Assembly (NCBI RefSeq): GCF_000505545.1
Contig: NZ_AYTB01000013.1
Span: forward strand, 248,001 to 312,000
Length of the DNA stretch: 64,000 nucleotides
Source: Kurthia huakuii LAM0618
GTDB taxonomy: Bacteria > Bacillota > Bacilli > Bacillales_A > Planococcaceae
Direction: 5' to 3'
In this document: piece by piece, positions 7,608 through 16,335 of the stretch
Position numbering within the stretch: position 1 is the first letter of the stretch
Layout: every line of letters starts with the position of its first letter
Program-made: the position numbers and the translations under genes
Notes under the pieces: generated by a model
Told to the model about the DNA's origin: nothing
What the model saw: only the letters and a program-made list of their open reading frames with translations
The model's database searches: none

Positions 7608-8300
7608 ATGGCAATACAATTAGAGAGAATTCCTTCAACAGAGGCGCTTTATGAGCGTGCAGTGACAATTATTAAAGAAGTAAAAGCGCAAGGCGCAAAA
7701 ACATTTGGTTTAGCAACGGGTGGTACGATGGAGCCACTTTATGCAAAACTATGTGATACGACCATTGATTTCAGTGAAGCGGTAAGCTTTAATTTGGATG
7801 AATATGTTGGTTTAGGGGCAACTCATGATCAAAGCTATAATTACTATATGCATCATCATCTATTTAAACAAAAACCTTTTAAACAGTCGCATTTACCGCA
7901 AGGCTTGGCACACGATACGCAACAAGAAGCGGCACGTTATGAAGCATTGTTAAACGAGCACATACTTGATTTTCAATTGCTTGGTATCGGCGTCAACGGT
8001 CATATTGGTTTTAACGAACCAGGAACATCATTTGACTCCGTAACGCATGTCGTAAATTTAACACCTTCTACACGTGAAATTAATGCGCGTTATTTTGCAT
8101 CGCTTGAAGATGTACCACATAAAGCTTTTACAATGGGCGTTCAATCCATTTTACGTGCCAATTGTATTTTACTTATTGCAATTGGTGAATCAAAGCGTAA
8201 TGCGTTAGAGGCGCTAATTAATAATGAGTATATAGAAGATGTACCGGCAACTGCATTGACAAAACATCCAAATGTCATTGTATTAACGGATTTAGTATAA
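7608..8300 (+). CDS. nagB: glucosamine-6-phosphate deaminase
   Basis: A 230-residue NagB that converts glucosamine-6-phosphate to fructose-6-phosphate and ammonia. Marks seen: phosphate loop ATGGTMEPLY (residues 37-45, where most relatives have TGST), FNLDEYVGL with D64, and GVNGHIGFNEPG (residues 128-139) carrying the catalytic His and Glu. The length fits the short Bacillus-type enzyme that lacks the allosteric tail. ATG 7608 is preferred over GTG 7605 because AAAAGGGG is seven bases upstream. With nagA decayed upstream, the enzyme probably serves glucosamine and not N-acetylglucosamine unless another deacetylase exists elsewhere. Confidence 0.92.
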   Translation: MAIQLERIPSTEALYERAVTIIKEVKAQGAKTFGLATGGTMEPLYAKLCDTTIDFSEAVSFNLDEYVGLGATHDQSYNYYMHHHLFKQKPFKQSHLPQGLAHDTQQEAARYEALLNEHILDFQLLGIGVNGHIGFNEPGTSFDSVTHVVNLTPSTREINARYFASLEDVPHKAFTMGVQSILRANCILLIAIGESKRNALEALINNEYIEDVPATALTKHPNVIVLTDLV

Positions 8301-8308
8301 TCGTAACT

Positions 8309-8354
8309 AACCACTTTCAATGGGAATATAAACCATTGAAAGTGGTTTTTTTAC
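8309..8354 (+). terminator. terminator after nagB
   Basis: CCACTTTCAATGG / CCATTGAAAGTGG stem followed by a T run. Confidence 0.9.
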
Positions 8355-8405
8355 ACGATATATGGAGAAATCATGGCGCTTCTTTTACGGCTATATTAGC
8401 GTTTT

Positions 8406-8431
8406 GTAAAGACTATGTAAAGTCTCTTTAC
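8406..8431. promoter_or_regulatory. overlapping inverted repeats upstream of chrA
   Basis: GTAAAGA and TCTTTAC (8406 and 8425) flank AGACT and AGTCT (8410 and 8421). They lie 45-70 bases before the chromate transporter and could be an operator; no regulator gene is adjacent. Confidence 0.35.
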
Positions 8432-8475
8432 GTTGCCATTCATTCTTGTTGTAATGGATGAGAATGAGGTGACAT

Positions 8476-9624
8476 ATGCGACATATTTTAGAAATCTTTT
8501 GGACAGCGCTCAAATTGGGGCTTGTATCGTTTGGGGGACCAAGCGCGCATTTAGCATATTTTGAACGCGTCTATGTTCATGAAAAGAAATGGTTATCGGC
8601 GATGGAATATGCAGATTTAGTTAGTTTGAGTCAATTTTTACCTGGACCTGCTTCGAGTCAAGTAGGAATGGGGATTGGTTTGAAAAGAGGCGGACTGCTT
8701 GGGAGTATCGTCGCGTTTATTGGTTTTACGCTACCATCAGTTATTGCGCTAATGATTTTTGCATATTGGCTCACAAAGAGTGATGTGTCGCTTAGTTGGT
8801 TGCATGGGTTAAAATTAGTAGCTGTGGCGATTGTTGCACATGCGATTGTCGATATGTCGAAAAAAATATTACGCACAACCGCCTCGAGTGCCATTATGGT
8901 TGTGACGACGATTGTGCTGTTGGCGTGGCAGACGACCTATAGTCATCTTATCGTCTTGATTGCTGCAGCTGTTATTGGGCAACGCTTCTTAGCTCAACAA
9001 CAAGAAGTAATAGCTGTAAAGCCACTATTATCAAAGCGTGTGGCCTCGATTTTCCTTGTTGTTTTTGCGGGCTTATTAATTGTCTTACCACTTGCCGCAA
9101 AAATATGGCCTGCATCATGGCTTGTGTTATTTGAAAAGTTTTATACAGCTGGCTCGCTCGTATTTGGCGGGGGACATGTCGTATTGCCACTATTAGAATC
9201 ACAGTTTGTCCAAACCGGTCTTATTTCAGCGAATGATTTTCTTATTGGTTATGGTGCTGTACAGGCGATGCCAGGGCCATTATTTACATTCGCAAGTTAT
9301 TTAGGAATGGTGATCGGTGGATGGCCTGTAGCACTGTTAGCAACGATTGCGATTTTTTTACCAGCCTTTTTATTAATTGTTGGCGCCTATCCATTTTGGC
9401 AACAAATTCGTGCTAATTCGAAATGGCGTGGTGCATTAAATGGTATGAATGCAGCAGTCATTGGTTTGCTTGTTGCTGCATGGGTGACGCCAATTATGAC
9501 GTCAACGATTCGTTCAGTATTTGATATTGTGTTCGCAATTTTATTGTTTGCGATGCTTTGGAAATGGAAACCGACGATTGTTGTGTTAACCGGACTTATG
9601 ATTGGTGTCGTATTTTATACATAA
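8476..9624 (+). CDS. chrA: chromate transporter, two-domain ChrA
   Basis: A 382-residue membrane protein of the CHR family, which exports chromate in resistant bacteria. Two homologous halves are visible: the first with SFGGPSAHLAYFER (near residue 18) and QFLPGPASSQVGMGIG, the second with FGGGHVVLPLLES (near residue 230) and AVQAMPGPLFTFASYLG. The duplicated arrangement is the long-chain ChrA type, with about ten hydrophobic segments. It stands alone between terminators. Substrate is a family inference. Confidence 0.88.
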   Translation: MRHILEIFWTALKLGLVSFGGPSAHLAYFERVYVHEKKWLSAMEYADLVSLSQFLPGPASSQVGMGIGLKRGGLLGSIVAFIGFTLPSVIALMIFAYWLTKSDVSLSWLHGLKLVAVAIVAHAIVDMSKKILRTTASSAIMVVTTIVLLAWQTTYSHLIVLIAAAVIGQRFLAQQQEVIAVKPLLSKRVASIFLVVFAGLLIVLPLAAKIWPASWLVLFEKFYTAGSLVFGGGHVVLPLLESQFVQTGLISANDFLIGYGAVQAMPGPLFTFASYLGMVIGGWPVALLATIAIFLPAFLLIVGAYPFWQQIRANSKWRGALNGMNAAVIGLLVAAWVTPIMTSTIRSVFDIVFAILLFAMLWKWKPTIVVLTGLMIGVVFYT

Positions 9625-9627
9625 GGA

Positions 9628-9658
9628 AAAGCAGAAATCAATGGATTTCTGCTTTTTT
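9628..9658 (+). terminator. terminator after chrA
   Basis: AGCAGAAATC / GATTTCTGCT stem followed by TTTTTT. Confidence 0.88.
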
Positions 9659-9670
9659 GAGTTGTATTTG

Positions 9671-9802
9671 TTAATGTTCATCCTCTTTATTGTCGCGCTT
9701 TTTAAAGTTTGTTGGTGGTTTTGCGCGGCGAAAAGCTTCAAATAAATTCATCATTAAGCTGAATAGTACGAATATAATGATGACAACAATCGCGATGGAC
9801 AT
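9671..9802 (-). CDS. 43-residue single-pass membrane microprotein
   Basis: Start ATG at 9802 follows AAGGAAGTG by five bases on the minus strand. The product begins MSIAIVVIIIFVLFSLMM (one membrane helix) and ends in a charged cytoplasmic tail (RRAKPP, KKRDNKEDEH). It lies downstream of another microprotein gene, separated by a hairpin. No family recognised; the clear ribosome site, hydrophobic/charged split and codon pattern support it being real. Confidence 0.6.
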   Translation of the reverse strand: MSIAIVVIIIFVLFSLMMNLFEAFRRAKPPTNFKKRDNKEDEH

Positions 9803-9819
9803 TTTATCACTTCCTTATG

Positions 9820-9843
9820 TAAAACGGCTGGCAACAACCAGCC
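9820..9843 (-). terminator. terminator between two microprotein genes
   Basis: On the minus strand GGCTGG / CCAGCC is followed by GTTTT. Confidence 0.65.
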
Positions 9844-9850
9844 GCCAACC

Positions 9851-9997
9851 TTAATGTTTAAGTCGATAAAAACGTGGCATAATCAATGTTTGTTGTAATT
9901 CGAATGTGTCGGCTGAAGGGTGTCGTAACAATTCTTTGACGTTAGAAATAAGCATCATTGCACCAAAGATAAAGAGTAATAACGCAATGAGTAACAT
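9851..9997 (-). CDS. 48-residue membrane microprotein
   Basis: Minus-strand ATG at 9997 follows AAGGGATGTGGTG. The product starts MLLIALLLFIFGAMMLISNV (one membrane helix) and continues with a basic 28-residue tail ending MPRFYRLKH. It is followed by a terminator-type hairpin. Family not recognised; supported by ribosome site and terminator. Confidence 0.55.
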   Translation of the reverse strand: MLLIALLLFIFGAMMLISNVKELLRHPSADTFELQQTLIMPRFYRLKH

Positions 9998-10051
9998 GTT
10001 CACCACATCCCTTGCAAGTAGTATAAATATTATTCCCGTTTTCTTTAAACA

Positions 10052-10402
10052 TTAATCCTGATGTAAAATGGTGCTTTGTTGTAAGTAGCGAATGTTATAG
10101 CGCATTGCAAGCAAGGCTAACCATAAGCGAACAGCTTGCCAATCGGCGGCTTCTAACAATGCTAAATAATGTGCTTTTTCGTCAACGGTTGCACATTTTT
10201 TAAAATATCCCCACATATGTTGCAGTGCATTGCGGCGACTACCGTCTGTCGGAGTGAGCGCTGTCGCTTCATCAATTGTTTTTTGAAGCGTTTCAAGCGT
10301 ACAACCATCGCGCATCAACTGTCGAATTTGATTGTAATGTGTTTGGCTATGATACATGACGCGGTATTTTTCAGTGCGCCATAGTAGCTGTTGTGTGTGC
10401 AT
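10052..10402 (-). CDS. DUF1722 (YbgA-type) protein
   Basis: A 116-residue all-alpha protein. WRTEKYRVMYHSQTHYNQI near residue 8 and the Trp/Tyr pattern (HMWGYFKKCAT, WLALLAMRYNIRYLQQSTI) are the signature of the DUF1722/YbgA family, which occurs alone or fused to DUF523. The biochemical role is unknown; the family is often linked to DNA-damage or photolyase genes, but none is nearby. ATG 10402 is chosen because GAGG lies eight bases upstream; a GTG at 10411 is in frame but lacks spacing. Confidence 0.75.
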   Translation of the reverse strand: MHTQQLLWRTEKYRVMYHSQTHYNQIRQLMRDGCTLETLQKTIDEATALTPTDGSRRNALQHMWGYFKKCATVDEKAHYLALLEAADWQAVRLWLALLAMRYNIRYLQQSTILHQD

Positions 10403-10427
10403 TTCATTCACCTCATAACGTAGTATA

Positions 10428-10463
10428 ACAAAAAACAGGAAACGCGTTACATGCGCTTCCTGT
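10428..10463 (-). terminator. terminator after sstT
   Basis: ACAGGAAGCGC / GCGTTTCCTGT stem followed on the minus strand by TTTTTTG. Confidence 0.85.
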
Positions 10464-10473
10464 CTCGTATTTT

Positions 10474-11688
10474 TTATTTCGCTTCTTTGCGTTCTTTTGC
10501 ATATTGTGCAGTAGCTGTGAATAAGACGTCTGTAGATGAGTTTAATGCTGTTTCACAAGAATCTTGTACAACACCGATAATCATACCAACGGCAATCACT
10601 TGCATCGCAACGTCTGTTGGAATACCAAATAGGCTACATGCTAACGGAATTAATAACAGTGAACCACCTGTTACACCTGAAGCGCCAGCAGCAGATACAG
10701 CAGATAACACCATTAATAAAATCGCTGTAGGAATGTCTACTTCGACACCTAATGTATGTGCAGCTGCTAACGATAAAATCGAAATTGTTACGGCCGCACC
10801 ACCCATATTGATTGTGGCACCTAGAGGAATTGATACAGCATATGTATCTTTGTCTAAGTTTAATTTTTCACATAGCTTCATATTAACGGGAATGTTAGCT
10901 GCAGAGCTACGTGTGAAGAAGGCAGTAATACCACTTTCTTTTAATGTTGTGAAAACTAATGGATATGGATTACGACGCGTATAAATAAAGACGATAATCG
11001 GATTGACGACTAATGCAAGGAATAACATTGTGCCGACAAGAACGATAATTAAGTGACCGTAATCAAGTAAGGCTTTTAATCCGCTTGTTGCAACGGCATC
11101 GAATACAACCCCAATAATACCAATTGGTGCTAAATTGATAACCCATTGTACGATTTTTGATACGGCATCTGATAAATTTGAGATAACGGTTTTTGTCGTA
11201 TCGCTTGCCATACGCAATGCTACACCGAGTAAGATAGCCCATGTAAGAATTCCTAAGTAGTTAGCATTTAATAAAGCATCAACTGGATTTGTTGTAATGT
11301 TCATTAAAATATTGTTAAAGACTTCCGAAATGCCACTTGGTGGTGCAACATCTTGTGCACTTTCTTTTAAATGTAATGTCGATGGGAATAATTTTGCTGC
11401 GATAACAGCTACCGCGCCTGCCATAAATGTTGCAAAAACATATAAACCTAAAATAGATTTCATATTTGTTTGTTGGCCGCTTTTATGGCTTGAAATCGCT
11501 GCGATGACTAGTACGAATACTAGAACAGGAGCGACCGCTTTTAAGGCACTAATAAATAGTGTGCCAAGAATAGAAATGCCAGCTAAAGATTGTGGGGCAA
11601 CGAGTGCAAGAATAACACCGATGATGATGCCGACAATAATGCGATTGACTAAGCTAATTCTATTCCATGTAGCGAATAGATTTTTCAT
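10474..11688 (-). CDS. sstT: sodium:serine/threonine symporter SstT
   Basis: A 404-residue DAACS-family carrier importing serine and threonine with sodium. It has eight or more membrane segments, the Ser-rich hairpin [14 protein letters not shown] and the transport motif [13 protein letters not shown] typical of SstT (versus NMDGTA in glutamate carriers such as the one at 46874). Length and C-terminal region ([19 protein letters not shown]) fit SstT closely. Monocistronic, with its own terminator. AGGTTATATGA-type spacing precedes the ATG. Confidence 0.93.
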   Translation of the reverse strand: MKNLFATWNRISLVNRIIVGIIIGVILALVAPQSLAGISILGTLFISALKAVAPVLVFVLVIAAISSHKSGQQTNMKSILGLYVFATFMAGAVAVIAAKLFPSTLHLKESAQDVAPPSGISEVFNNILMNITTNPVDALLNANYLGILTWAILLGVALRMASDTTKTVISNLSDAVSKIVQWVINLAPIGIIGVVFDAVATSGLKALLDYGHLIIVLVGTMLFLALVVNPIIVFIYTRRNPYPLVFTTLKESGITAFFTRSSAANIPVNMKLCEKLNLDKDTYAVSIPLGATINMGGAAVTISILSLAAAHTLGVEVDIPTAILLMVLSAVSAAGASGVTGGSLLLIPLACSLFGIPTDVAMQVIAVGMIIGVVQDSCETALNSSTDVLFTATAQYAKERKEAK

Positions 11689-11932
11689 TCATATAACCTC
11701 CGGATGTGTTCTCTGAAAAGACTGTTGTTTTTGTATAGTGTACAGTTTACCACTAAATATTCCATTAGTCTGAAAAATTTAGACTTTCTTATATTTTTAC
11801 GCAAAAACACGCCATATTTCAACAAGAAACAGAAAAATCGATACATAGTCTATTGAAAAGTGAGTGATTTTGAGCAGTTTTGTGTATTGTGTTCTATTCA
11901 AGTATAATAAAGTAGATATTGGAGGGATTATT

Positions 11933-12373
11933 ATGAAAATCACAGCTTTAGATCGCTGTAATAAAGAAACAGAAGAAATTATTGCGTCAGCCGACGAAAA
12001 ATTTCTGACACAACCTTTAAACTATGTCGCACAACATCAAATTGAATATATTTATGCCGAAGCAAAAGAATTTACTGATCGTAAAATGGACGCGGTTGTT
12101 ATTGAATTTGACGATATGTTTAAAGTACATAGCGCATTATTTGGTTTAGCGTTGCAGAAAAAGTTTAGCAATCCGATTAAGACGTATTTACGTGCGAATT
12201 TAACACCAATGCTTGGTTCATCAAGTGCGATGTTTAATGGCCAAGAAGGGATTTGGGAAATTAACATTGCTTTTGATGCGATGAAAGATTATACAGGTAA
12301 TGAAACATTTGACGAAGCTTATACGAAATTATTACAATTTGTCGATAATATGTTAAAAGAAATTGGCGCGTAA
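11933..12373 (+). CDS. conserved hypothetical cytosolic protein
   Basis: A 146-residue mixed alpha/beta protein starting MKITALDRCNKETEE. No membrane segment, signal or catalytic motif is recognised. TTGGAGGGA lies seven bases before ATG 11933, so the longer in-frame start at 11864 is rejected. A terminator follows directly. Its function is not known. Confidence 0.6.
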   Translation: MKITALDRCNKETEEIIASADEKFLTQPLNYVAQHQIEYIYAEAKEFTDRKMDAVVIEFDDMFKVHSALFGLALQKKFSNPIKTYLRANLTPMLGSSSAMFNGQEGIWEINIAFDAMKDYTGNETFDEAYTKLLQFVDNMLKEIGA

Positions 12374-12384
12374 TGCGTAAAATG

Positions 12385-12411
12385 GGCTCACAGTTATGTG
12401 GGCTTTTTTTG
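12385..12411 (+). terminator. terminator
   Basis: GCTCACA / TGTGGGC stem (one G-T pair) followed by TTTTTTT. Confidence 0.75.
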
Positions 12412-12508
12412 TATGTAAAAGGATTTAAAATGGCATATTTAGGGAATGTATTGATACTTGTTGTTGCGCCTGCCATTGGAATTTTGATGACAAAAGGGGA
12501 GATGAAGC

Positions 12509-13993
12509 ATGCAAAAATGTATGCCCTATGTTTTAAAGCAGCAAGCAATAAACCGACCTGACCACAGCGCCATTGAATTTCGCACGCATAAAAAGACATA
12601 TGCTGACGTTTACCGTGAAGCGACAGCACTCGCTGGATACTTACAACAATTTGATTATGAGAAAAATACAGTCATCGGTATTTTTATGGATAATCATGCA
12701 GATTTTCCGGTCATTTATTTTGGCATTCAATTAGCTGGATTGATTGCCATGCCAATTAATACAAAATTAGCGCCAACGGAAGTAGCGTATATAATAGAGC
12801 ATTCGGAAGCAAAGGCGATGTTTTGCGATACGGCACTTATCGAAAAAATGGCCGCAACGGGTATGCCGTTAGCACAGTGTTTTACAACGGAAGAGTTGCC
12901 GACAATTTATGCGCATGAACCATATGAAGCGAGCGACGTCGATGACGAGGACATCGCGGTGATTATGTATACATCGGGCACAACAGGAAAGCCAAAGGGG
13001 GTTATGTTGTCGTACCGCGCTATATACGAGGCAAGTGTACAGTGGGAGACATCAAGCGAACTAACGGCTCAAGATCGCGTATTTATTTGTACACCGTTGT
13101 TTCATTGCGCAGGGTTGCATGTTTTTTTAACACCAACTATTATGGCGGGAGGCTCATTTATTATTGAAGAAGCATTTTCACCTACACAAGCACCGACATG
13201 GCTTCGTGATTCGCAAGCGACGATTTTCTTTGGCGTGCCGGCAATGTATATGTTGCTATTAAACAATGATGATTTTTCAACATTTGACTTGTCGAAGTTG
13301 CGGTTGTTCGCGTATGGGGCTGCACCAATGCCCTATGAGTTAATCGCAAAGTTACGTCAATTGTTCCCACATGTCGCGTTGCAAAATTTTTATGGCCAGA
13401 CGGAAAATTCACCTTGTTCAACAACATTAAAAGGTGATGATGTACTTGAAAAAATTGGCTCAGTCGGCAAGCCTCCTACGGACAAAACATCGGTGCGTAT
13501 TGCAGCGCCAGATGGAGAAGAGTTGCCAAATGGTGTTGTGGGAGAGATTGCTGTGAAAGGGCCACAAACGATGACCGGCTATTTGCGTAATCCAGAGGAA
13601 ACTGCGCATGCACTGCGCGATGGTTGGTTGTTTACCGGCGATTTAGGGCGGCTTGATGATGATGGGTTTTTATATATTGTCGATCGTCAAAAGGATATGT
13701 TGATTCGTGGCGGTGAAAATGTTTATCCTGTAGAGGTGGAAGAAGTGCTATTCCAAATGCCAGAAGTGCTTGAAGCAGCTGTTGTTGGTATTCCCCACCC
13801 GGTATATGGAGAAGTGCCAAAAGCATATGTTTGTTTGAAAGCAGGGCAGTCATTGACGATTGAATCGTTGATGAGCTATTGTAGTGAACGTTTAGCGAAA
13901 TATAAAATCCCTATGGAAATGGAAGTACTTGAGGCACTGCCGCGCAATGCTTCGGGGAAAGTATTAAAGCACGTGTTACGAAGTGATAGATAG
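12509..13993 (+). CDS. acyl-CoA synthetase (AMP-forming), class I adenylate-forming enzyme
   Basis: A 494-residue enzyme that activates a carboxylic acid to acyl-AMP and then acyl-CoA. Motifs in order: YTSGTTGKPKG (154-164), the NFYGQTE segment, GWLFTGDLG, the hinge DRQKDMLIRGGENVYP, and the C-terminal catalytic Lys K484 in NASGKVLK. This is the layout of fatty-acyl or short/medium-chain acyl-CoA ligases (FadD/AlkK style); the acid substrate cannot be read. GGGGAGATGAAGC precedes the ATG. It stands alone, followed after 40 bases by a small membrane-protein gene. Confidence 0.88.
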   Translation: MQKCMPYVLKQQAINRPDHSAIEFRTHKKTYADVYREATALAGYLQQFDYEKNTVIGIFMDNHADFPVIYFGIQLAGLIAMPINTKLAPTEVAYIIEHSEAKAMFCDTALIEKMAATGMPLAQCFTTEELPTIYAHEPYEASDVDDEDIAVIMYTSGTTGKPKGVMLSYRAIYEASVQWETSSELTAQDRVFICTPLFHCAGLHVFLTPTIMAGGSFIIEEAFSPTQAPTWLRDSQATIFFGVPAMYMLLLNNDDFSTFDLSKLRLFAYGAAPMPYELIAKLRQLFPHVALQNFYGQTENSPCSTTLKGDDVLEKIGSVGKPPTDKTSVRIAAPDGEELPNGVVGEIAVKGPQTMTGYLRNPEETAHALRDGWLFTGDLGRLDDDGFLYIVDRQKDMLIRGGENVYPVEVEEVLFQMPEVLEAAVVGIPHPVYGEVPKAYVCLKAGQSLTIESLMSYCSERLAKYKIPMEMEVLEALPRNASGKVLKHVLRSDR

Positions 13994-14033
13994 GGTATAG
14001 TTATATAACGAATAGAAACGGAGGCGAATAGAT

Positions 14034-14243
14034 ATGGATTGGATTAGTCTTATTATTGCCGCTGCATTTCTAATACTCATTGGATTAGCATTCTATCGCG
14101 TTGTGATCAAGCGTCGTCCCGTTGAGGATATGTATACGCCATTTGACAATGCTACATCAGGAAAAGATGATGGTGTCACGCGCCATCCGATTCAAGATGA
14201 TAACACGTATATTGAGCCGACAACGGAAGATACAAAAAAATAA
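14034..14243 (+). CDS. small membrane protein, DUF3951-like
   Basis: A 69-residue protein with one N-terminal membrane helix (residues 4-24) and a hydrophilic tail containing DMYTPFDNATSG. The YTPFDN.T.G motif after a single helix is the style of the DUF3951 family of Bacillales. Function unknown. GGAGGCG lies upstream; a shared bidirectional terminator follows. Confidence 0.65.
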   Translation: MDWISLIIAAAFLILIGLAFYRVVIKRRPVEDMYTPFDNATSGKDDGVTRHPIQDDNTYIEPTTEDTKK

Positions 14244-14244
14244 A

Positions 14245-14280
14245 AAAAGGAATCGCATCTACGGCGATTCCTTTTTTTAT
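14245..14280. terminator. bidirectional terminator between convergent genes
   Basis: GGAATCGC / GCGATTCC flanked by A and T runs; serves both the plus-strand membrane protein and the minus-strand repeat protein. Confidence 0.88.
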
Positions 14281-14798
14281 TTTGCATAGCCATTTTTATA
14301 AGTAATTCCATTATAAGTGCCATTTGCTGCTAGACCATCAACGAAATATTTACCACTTGCGTCATGCATACCGGTTAATAACTTGCCATCAACATAGCGC
14401 AAGTTCTGTTGCACGCCTGTATACGCGCGGCCATTTTTATACAAAATATCATTGAAAATACCGGTCGCGACTTTGCCGTCAGCAAAATATTTGCCACTTT
14501 CTTTATGAATGCCTGTTAGTGGAAGCCCGTTGTTATAGCGAATACTTTGTTGTACGCCACTATAGCGCACGCCATCATGATACAGTACCCCTTTATACGA
14601 ATGACGACCCATTTTTTCAATGGCATCATAATAGAGAGTATGATTGTAGACACCATAACCTTTCACCGGTTGATTCGTTTTTTTATTGTAGAGCGTATAA
14701 TAGACCAACTTGTAAGAAGCGGCCGATACAGGCGTTGTAGCAACGGTTAGTAGTGCGGCACAACTTATTGTAGCAAGCGCTTTTTTAAGTACATTCAT
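14277..14798 (-). CDS. secreted protein with tandem YxDG-type repeats
   Basis: A 173-residue exported protein: signal peptide ending TTPVSA (residue 26), then a beta-rich body with two ~47-residue repeats, each beginning GVQQ(S/N)(I/L)RY and containing LTG(I/M)H..SGKYF(A/V)DG. Such Gly/Tyr-rich repeats resemble wall-binding or surface scaffold repeats, but no named family is certain. The ATG for MNVLKKAL is chosen: an upstream in-frame ATG overlaps the AAGGAG site itself. The gene is monocistronic. Confidence 0.65.
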   Translation of the reverse strand: MNVLKKALATISCAALLTVATTPVSAASYKLVYYTLYNKKTNQPVKGYGVYNHTLYYDAIEKMGRHSYKGVLYHDGVRYSGVQQSIRYNNGLPLTGIHKESGKYFADGKVATGIFNDILYKNGRAYTGVQQNLRYVDGKLLTGMHDASGKYFVDGLAANGTYNGITYKNGYAK

Positions 14799-15039
14799 CT
14801 GGCATAACATCTCCTTTTATGTAGATAACTTAACCTATTATATCATGTTTTTTTAAGTATAAATACTCAATTTTAGTTGTGATAAATACCCTCCTATGTT
14901 TATAGGGAATTAGCTATATGACAAAGATGCATTAGTTATGAATACAGTTGCTTTATCGTATATGCATAAAATTAAAATTGTATAAAAGTCTGTATTTTCA
15001 ATGATTTTAACTATTTTTATAAAAAATAATGAGTTTTTG

Positions 15040-15066
15040 TTGACAACATACCTGCAGGGGTATAAA
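15040..15066 (+). promoter_or_regulatory. promoter with CstR/CsoR-type operator for the sulfur operon
   Basis: TTGACA (15040) and TATAAA (15061) flank ATACCTGCAGGGGTAT (15048-15063), an ATACC...GGTAT palindrome of the kind bound by CsoR-family repressors. CstR, the persulfide-sensing member, controls rhodanese/TauE genes in Staphylococcus. The 15-bp spacer is short. The site lies 85 bases upstream of the first rhodanese gene. The regulator gene is not in the window. The rest of 14811-15147 is AT-rich with no gene. Confidence 0.6.
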
Positions 15067-15147
15067 CTGAGAATCGTAAAGTAATTCATTGCACCACTAT
15101 GAAAAATAAAATACCCATTATCGTATAGGAGTATAGGAGGTCGTTAT

Positions 15148-15438
15148 ATGTTTTCATTTTTTTCAAAGATTCCAGCGATTTCAACGACGGAATTAAAAAA
15201 GATTATTAATGACAAAGATAAATTGTTTGTTGATGTCCGCACAAAAGCGGAGTACAAATCAAATGGCTTACGTCAATTTAAAAATATGCCACTCGGCTCA
15301 GATTACAGCAAGTTGCCAATGAATAAAGAAATCGTTGTTATTTGTCAAAGTGGTATGCGCTCAAAAGCGGCATGTAAACAAATGAAAAAGCTTGGCCTAA
15401 ACGTGACGAATGTTCGCGGTGGCATGAACGCTTATTAA
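15148..15438 (+). CDS. rhodanese-domain sulfurtransferase
   Basis: A 96-residue single rhodanese domain. The active loop CQSGMRS carries the persulfide-forming C66, and the FVDVRTKAEY segment is the family N-terminal mark. It transfers sulfane sulfur from persulfide or thiosulfate to acceptors. The N-terminal extension (MFSFFSKIP) is short and hydrophobic. First gene of a four-gene sulfur operon; the next gene starts 15 bases later. Confidence 0.85.
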   Translation: MFSFFSKIPAISTTELKKIINDKDKLFVDVRTKAEYKSNGLRQFKNMPLGSDYSKLPMNKEIVVICQSGMRSKAACKQMKKLGLNVTNVRGGMNAY

Positions 15439-15453
15439 TTAGGAGGAATTACG

Positions 15454-15750
15454 ATGAAAGAAATTTCAACAACAGATGTTTTAGCAAAAATAAACGCTGG
15501 CGAAGCACTTCACTTAATTGATGTGCGTACACCAGAAGAAGTAGCAGAAGGTCATATTGACGGAATTGATAACATTCCACTTCATTTATTAGAAGCAAAA
15601 TTACCAGATTTAAATAAAAAAACACCATACATTTTAGTATGTCGTTCATCTGCACGTAGTGGACAAGCAACACAATTTCTAACGGATATGGGCTATGACG
15701 CGACAAATATGGTCGGCGGCATGCTTGCTTGGGCAGGCCCAGTAAAATAA
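15454..15750 (+). CDS. second rhodanese-domain sulfurtransferase
   Basis: A 98-residue single-domain rhodanese with LIDVRTPEEVAEGHIDG, active loop CRSSARSG with C63, and the C-terminal GGMLAWAGPVK typical of the family. The loop differs from its upstream neighbour (CRSSARS against CQSGMRS), which suggests different partners or acceptors. TTAGGAGGAAT precedes the start. Part of the operon that probably removes sulfide-derived persulfides. Confidence 0.88.
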   Translation: MKEISTTDVLAKINAGEALHLIDVRTPEEVAEGHIDGIDNIPLHLLEAKLPDLNKKTPYILVCRSSARSGQATQFLTDMGYDATNMVGGMLAWAGPVK

Positions 15751-15792
15751 ATAATTTAGTATAAACATCTAACTATTAGGAGGAAATTTATT

Positions 15793-16188
15793 ATGTCAAA
15801 CAAAGTAGCAATTATCGCAGCAAACGGTGGTCTTTTCGACGCTTATAAAGTATTCAATATCGCAACGGCAGCAGCCGCAACAAACAAAGAGGTCGCAATC
15901 TTCTTCACATTCGAAGGCTTAAACTTAATCCATAAAGAAGCAATGCATGCACTACCACTACCAGCTGGTAAAGAAGCAATGGCGGAAGGTTTCAAACAAG
16001 CAAATGTACCATCAATTCCAGAATTAGTGGAAATGGCGCAAGATTTAGGCGTTACAATGATCGCTTGTCAAATGACAATGGACGTAATGGGCTTAGGTAA
16101 AGAAGCATTTATCGATGGCATTGAAGTAGGCGGCGCCGTAACATTCTTAGAGTTCGCTAAAGACGCAGCTCCTTCATTATCATTCTAA
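15793..16188 (+). CDS. DsrE/DsrF-like (DrsE family) sulfur carrier protein
   Basis: A 131-residue protein of the DsrE/DsrF/DrsH-like fold. It has the Rossmann-like start KVAIIAANGGLFDAYK and a conserved C92 in IACQMTMDVMG, the residue that carries persulfide in this family. Such proteins are often encoded beside rhodaneses and pass sulfur between them. The 30-40 bases upstream contain TAGGAGGAA. Third gene of the sulfur operon. Confidence 0.85.
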   Translation: MSNKVAIIAANGGLFDAYKVFNIATAAAATNKEVAIFFTFEGLNLIHKEAMHALPLPAGKEAMAEGFKQANVPSIPELVEMAQDLGVTMIACQMTMDVMGLGKEAFIDGIEVGGAVTFLEFAKDAAPSLSF

Positions 16189-16335
16189 TGAGTTGCTTTA
16201 ATAAAAATCGCCCATGCTTCGTGCAAAATACATCGGTTTTTATGTTTTATGTAAAGAAAATGGTTTATCGGATAAAAGCCGTTTCAAAACATGTACTATT
16301 AAAACGGAGTAGGTAACAATGAAAGAAGGTACATT

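Noticed and set aside
12373-12561. 62-residue open frame overlapping the end of the 11933 gene and the acyl-CoA synthetase start
   Set aside because: It runs across a clear terminator hairpin and overlaps the start of a real gene in another frame, so it is a shadow.
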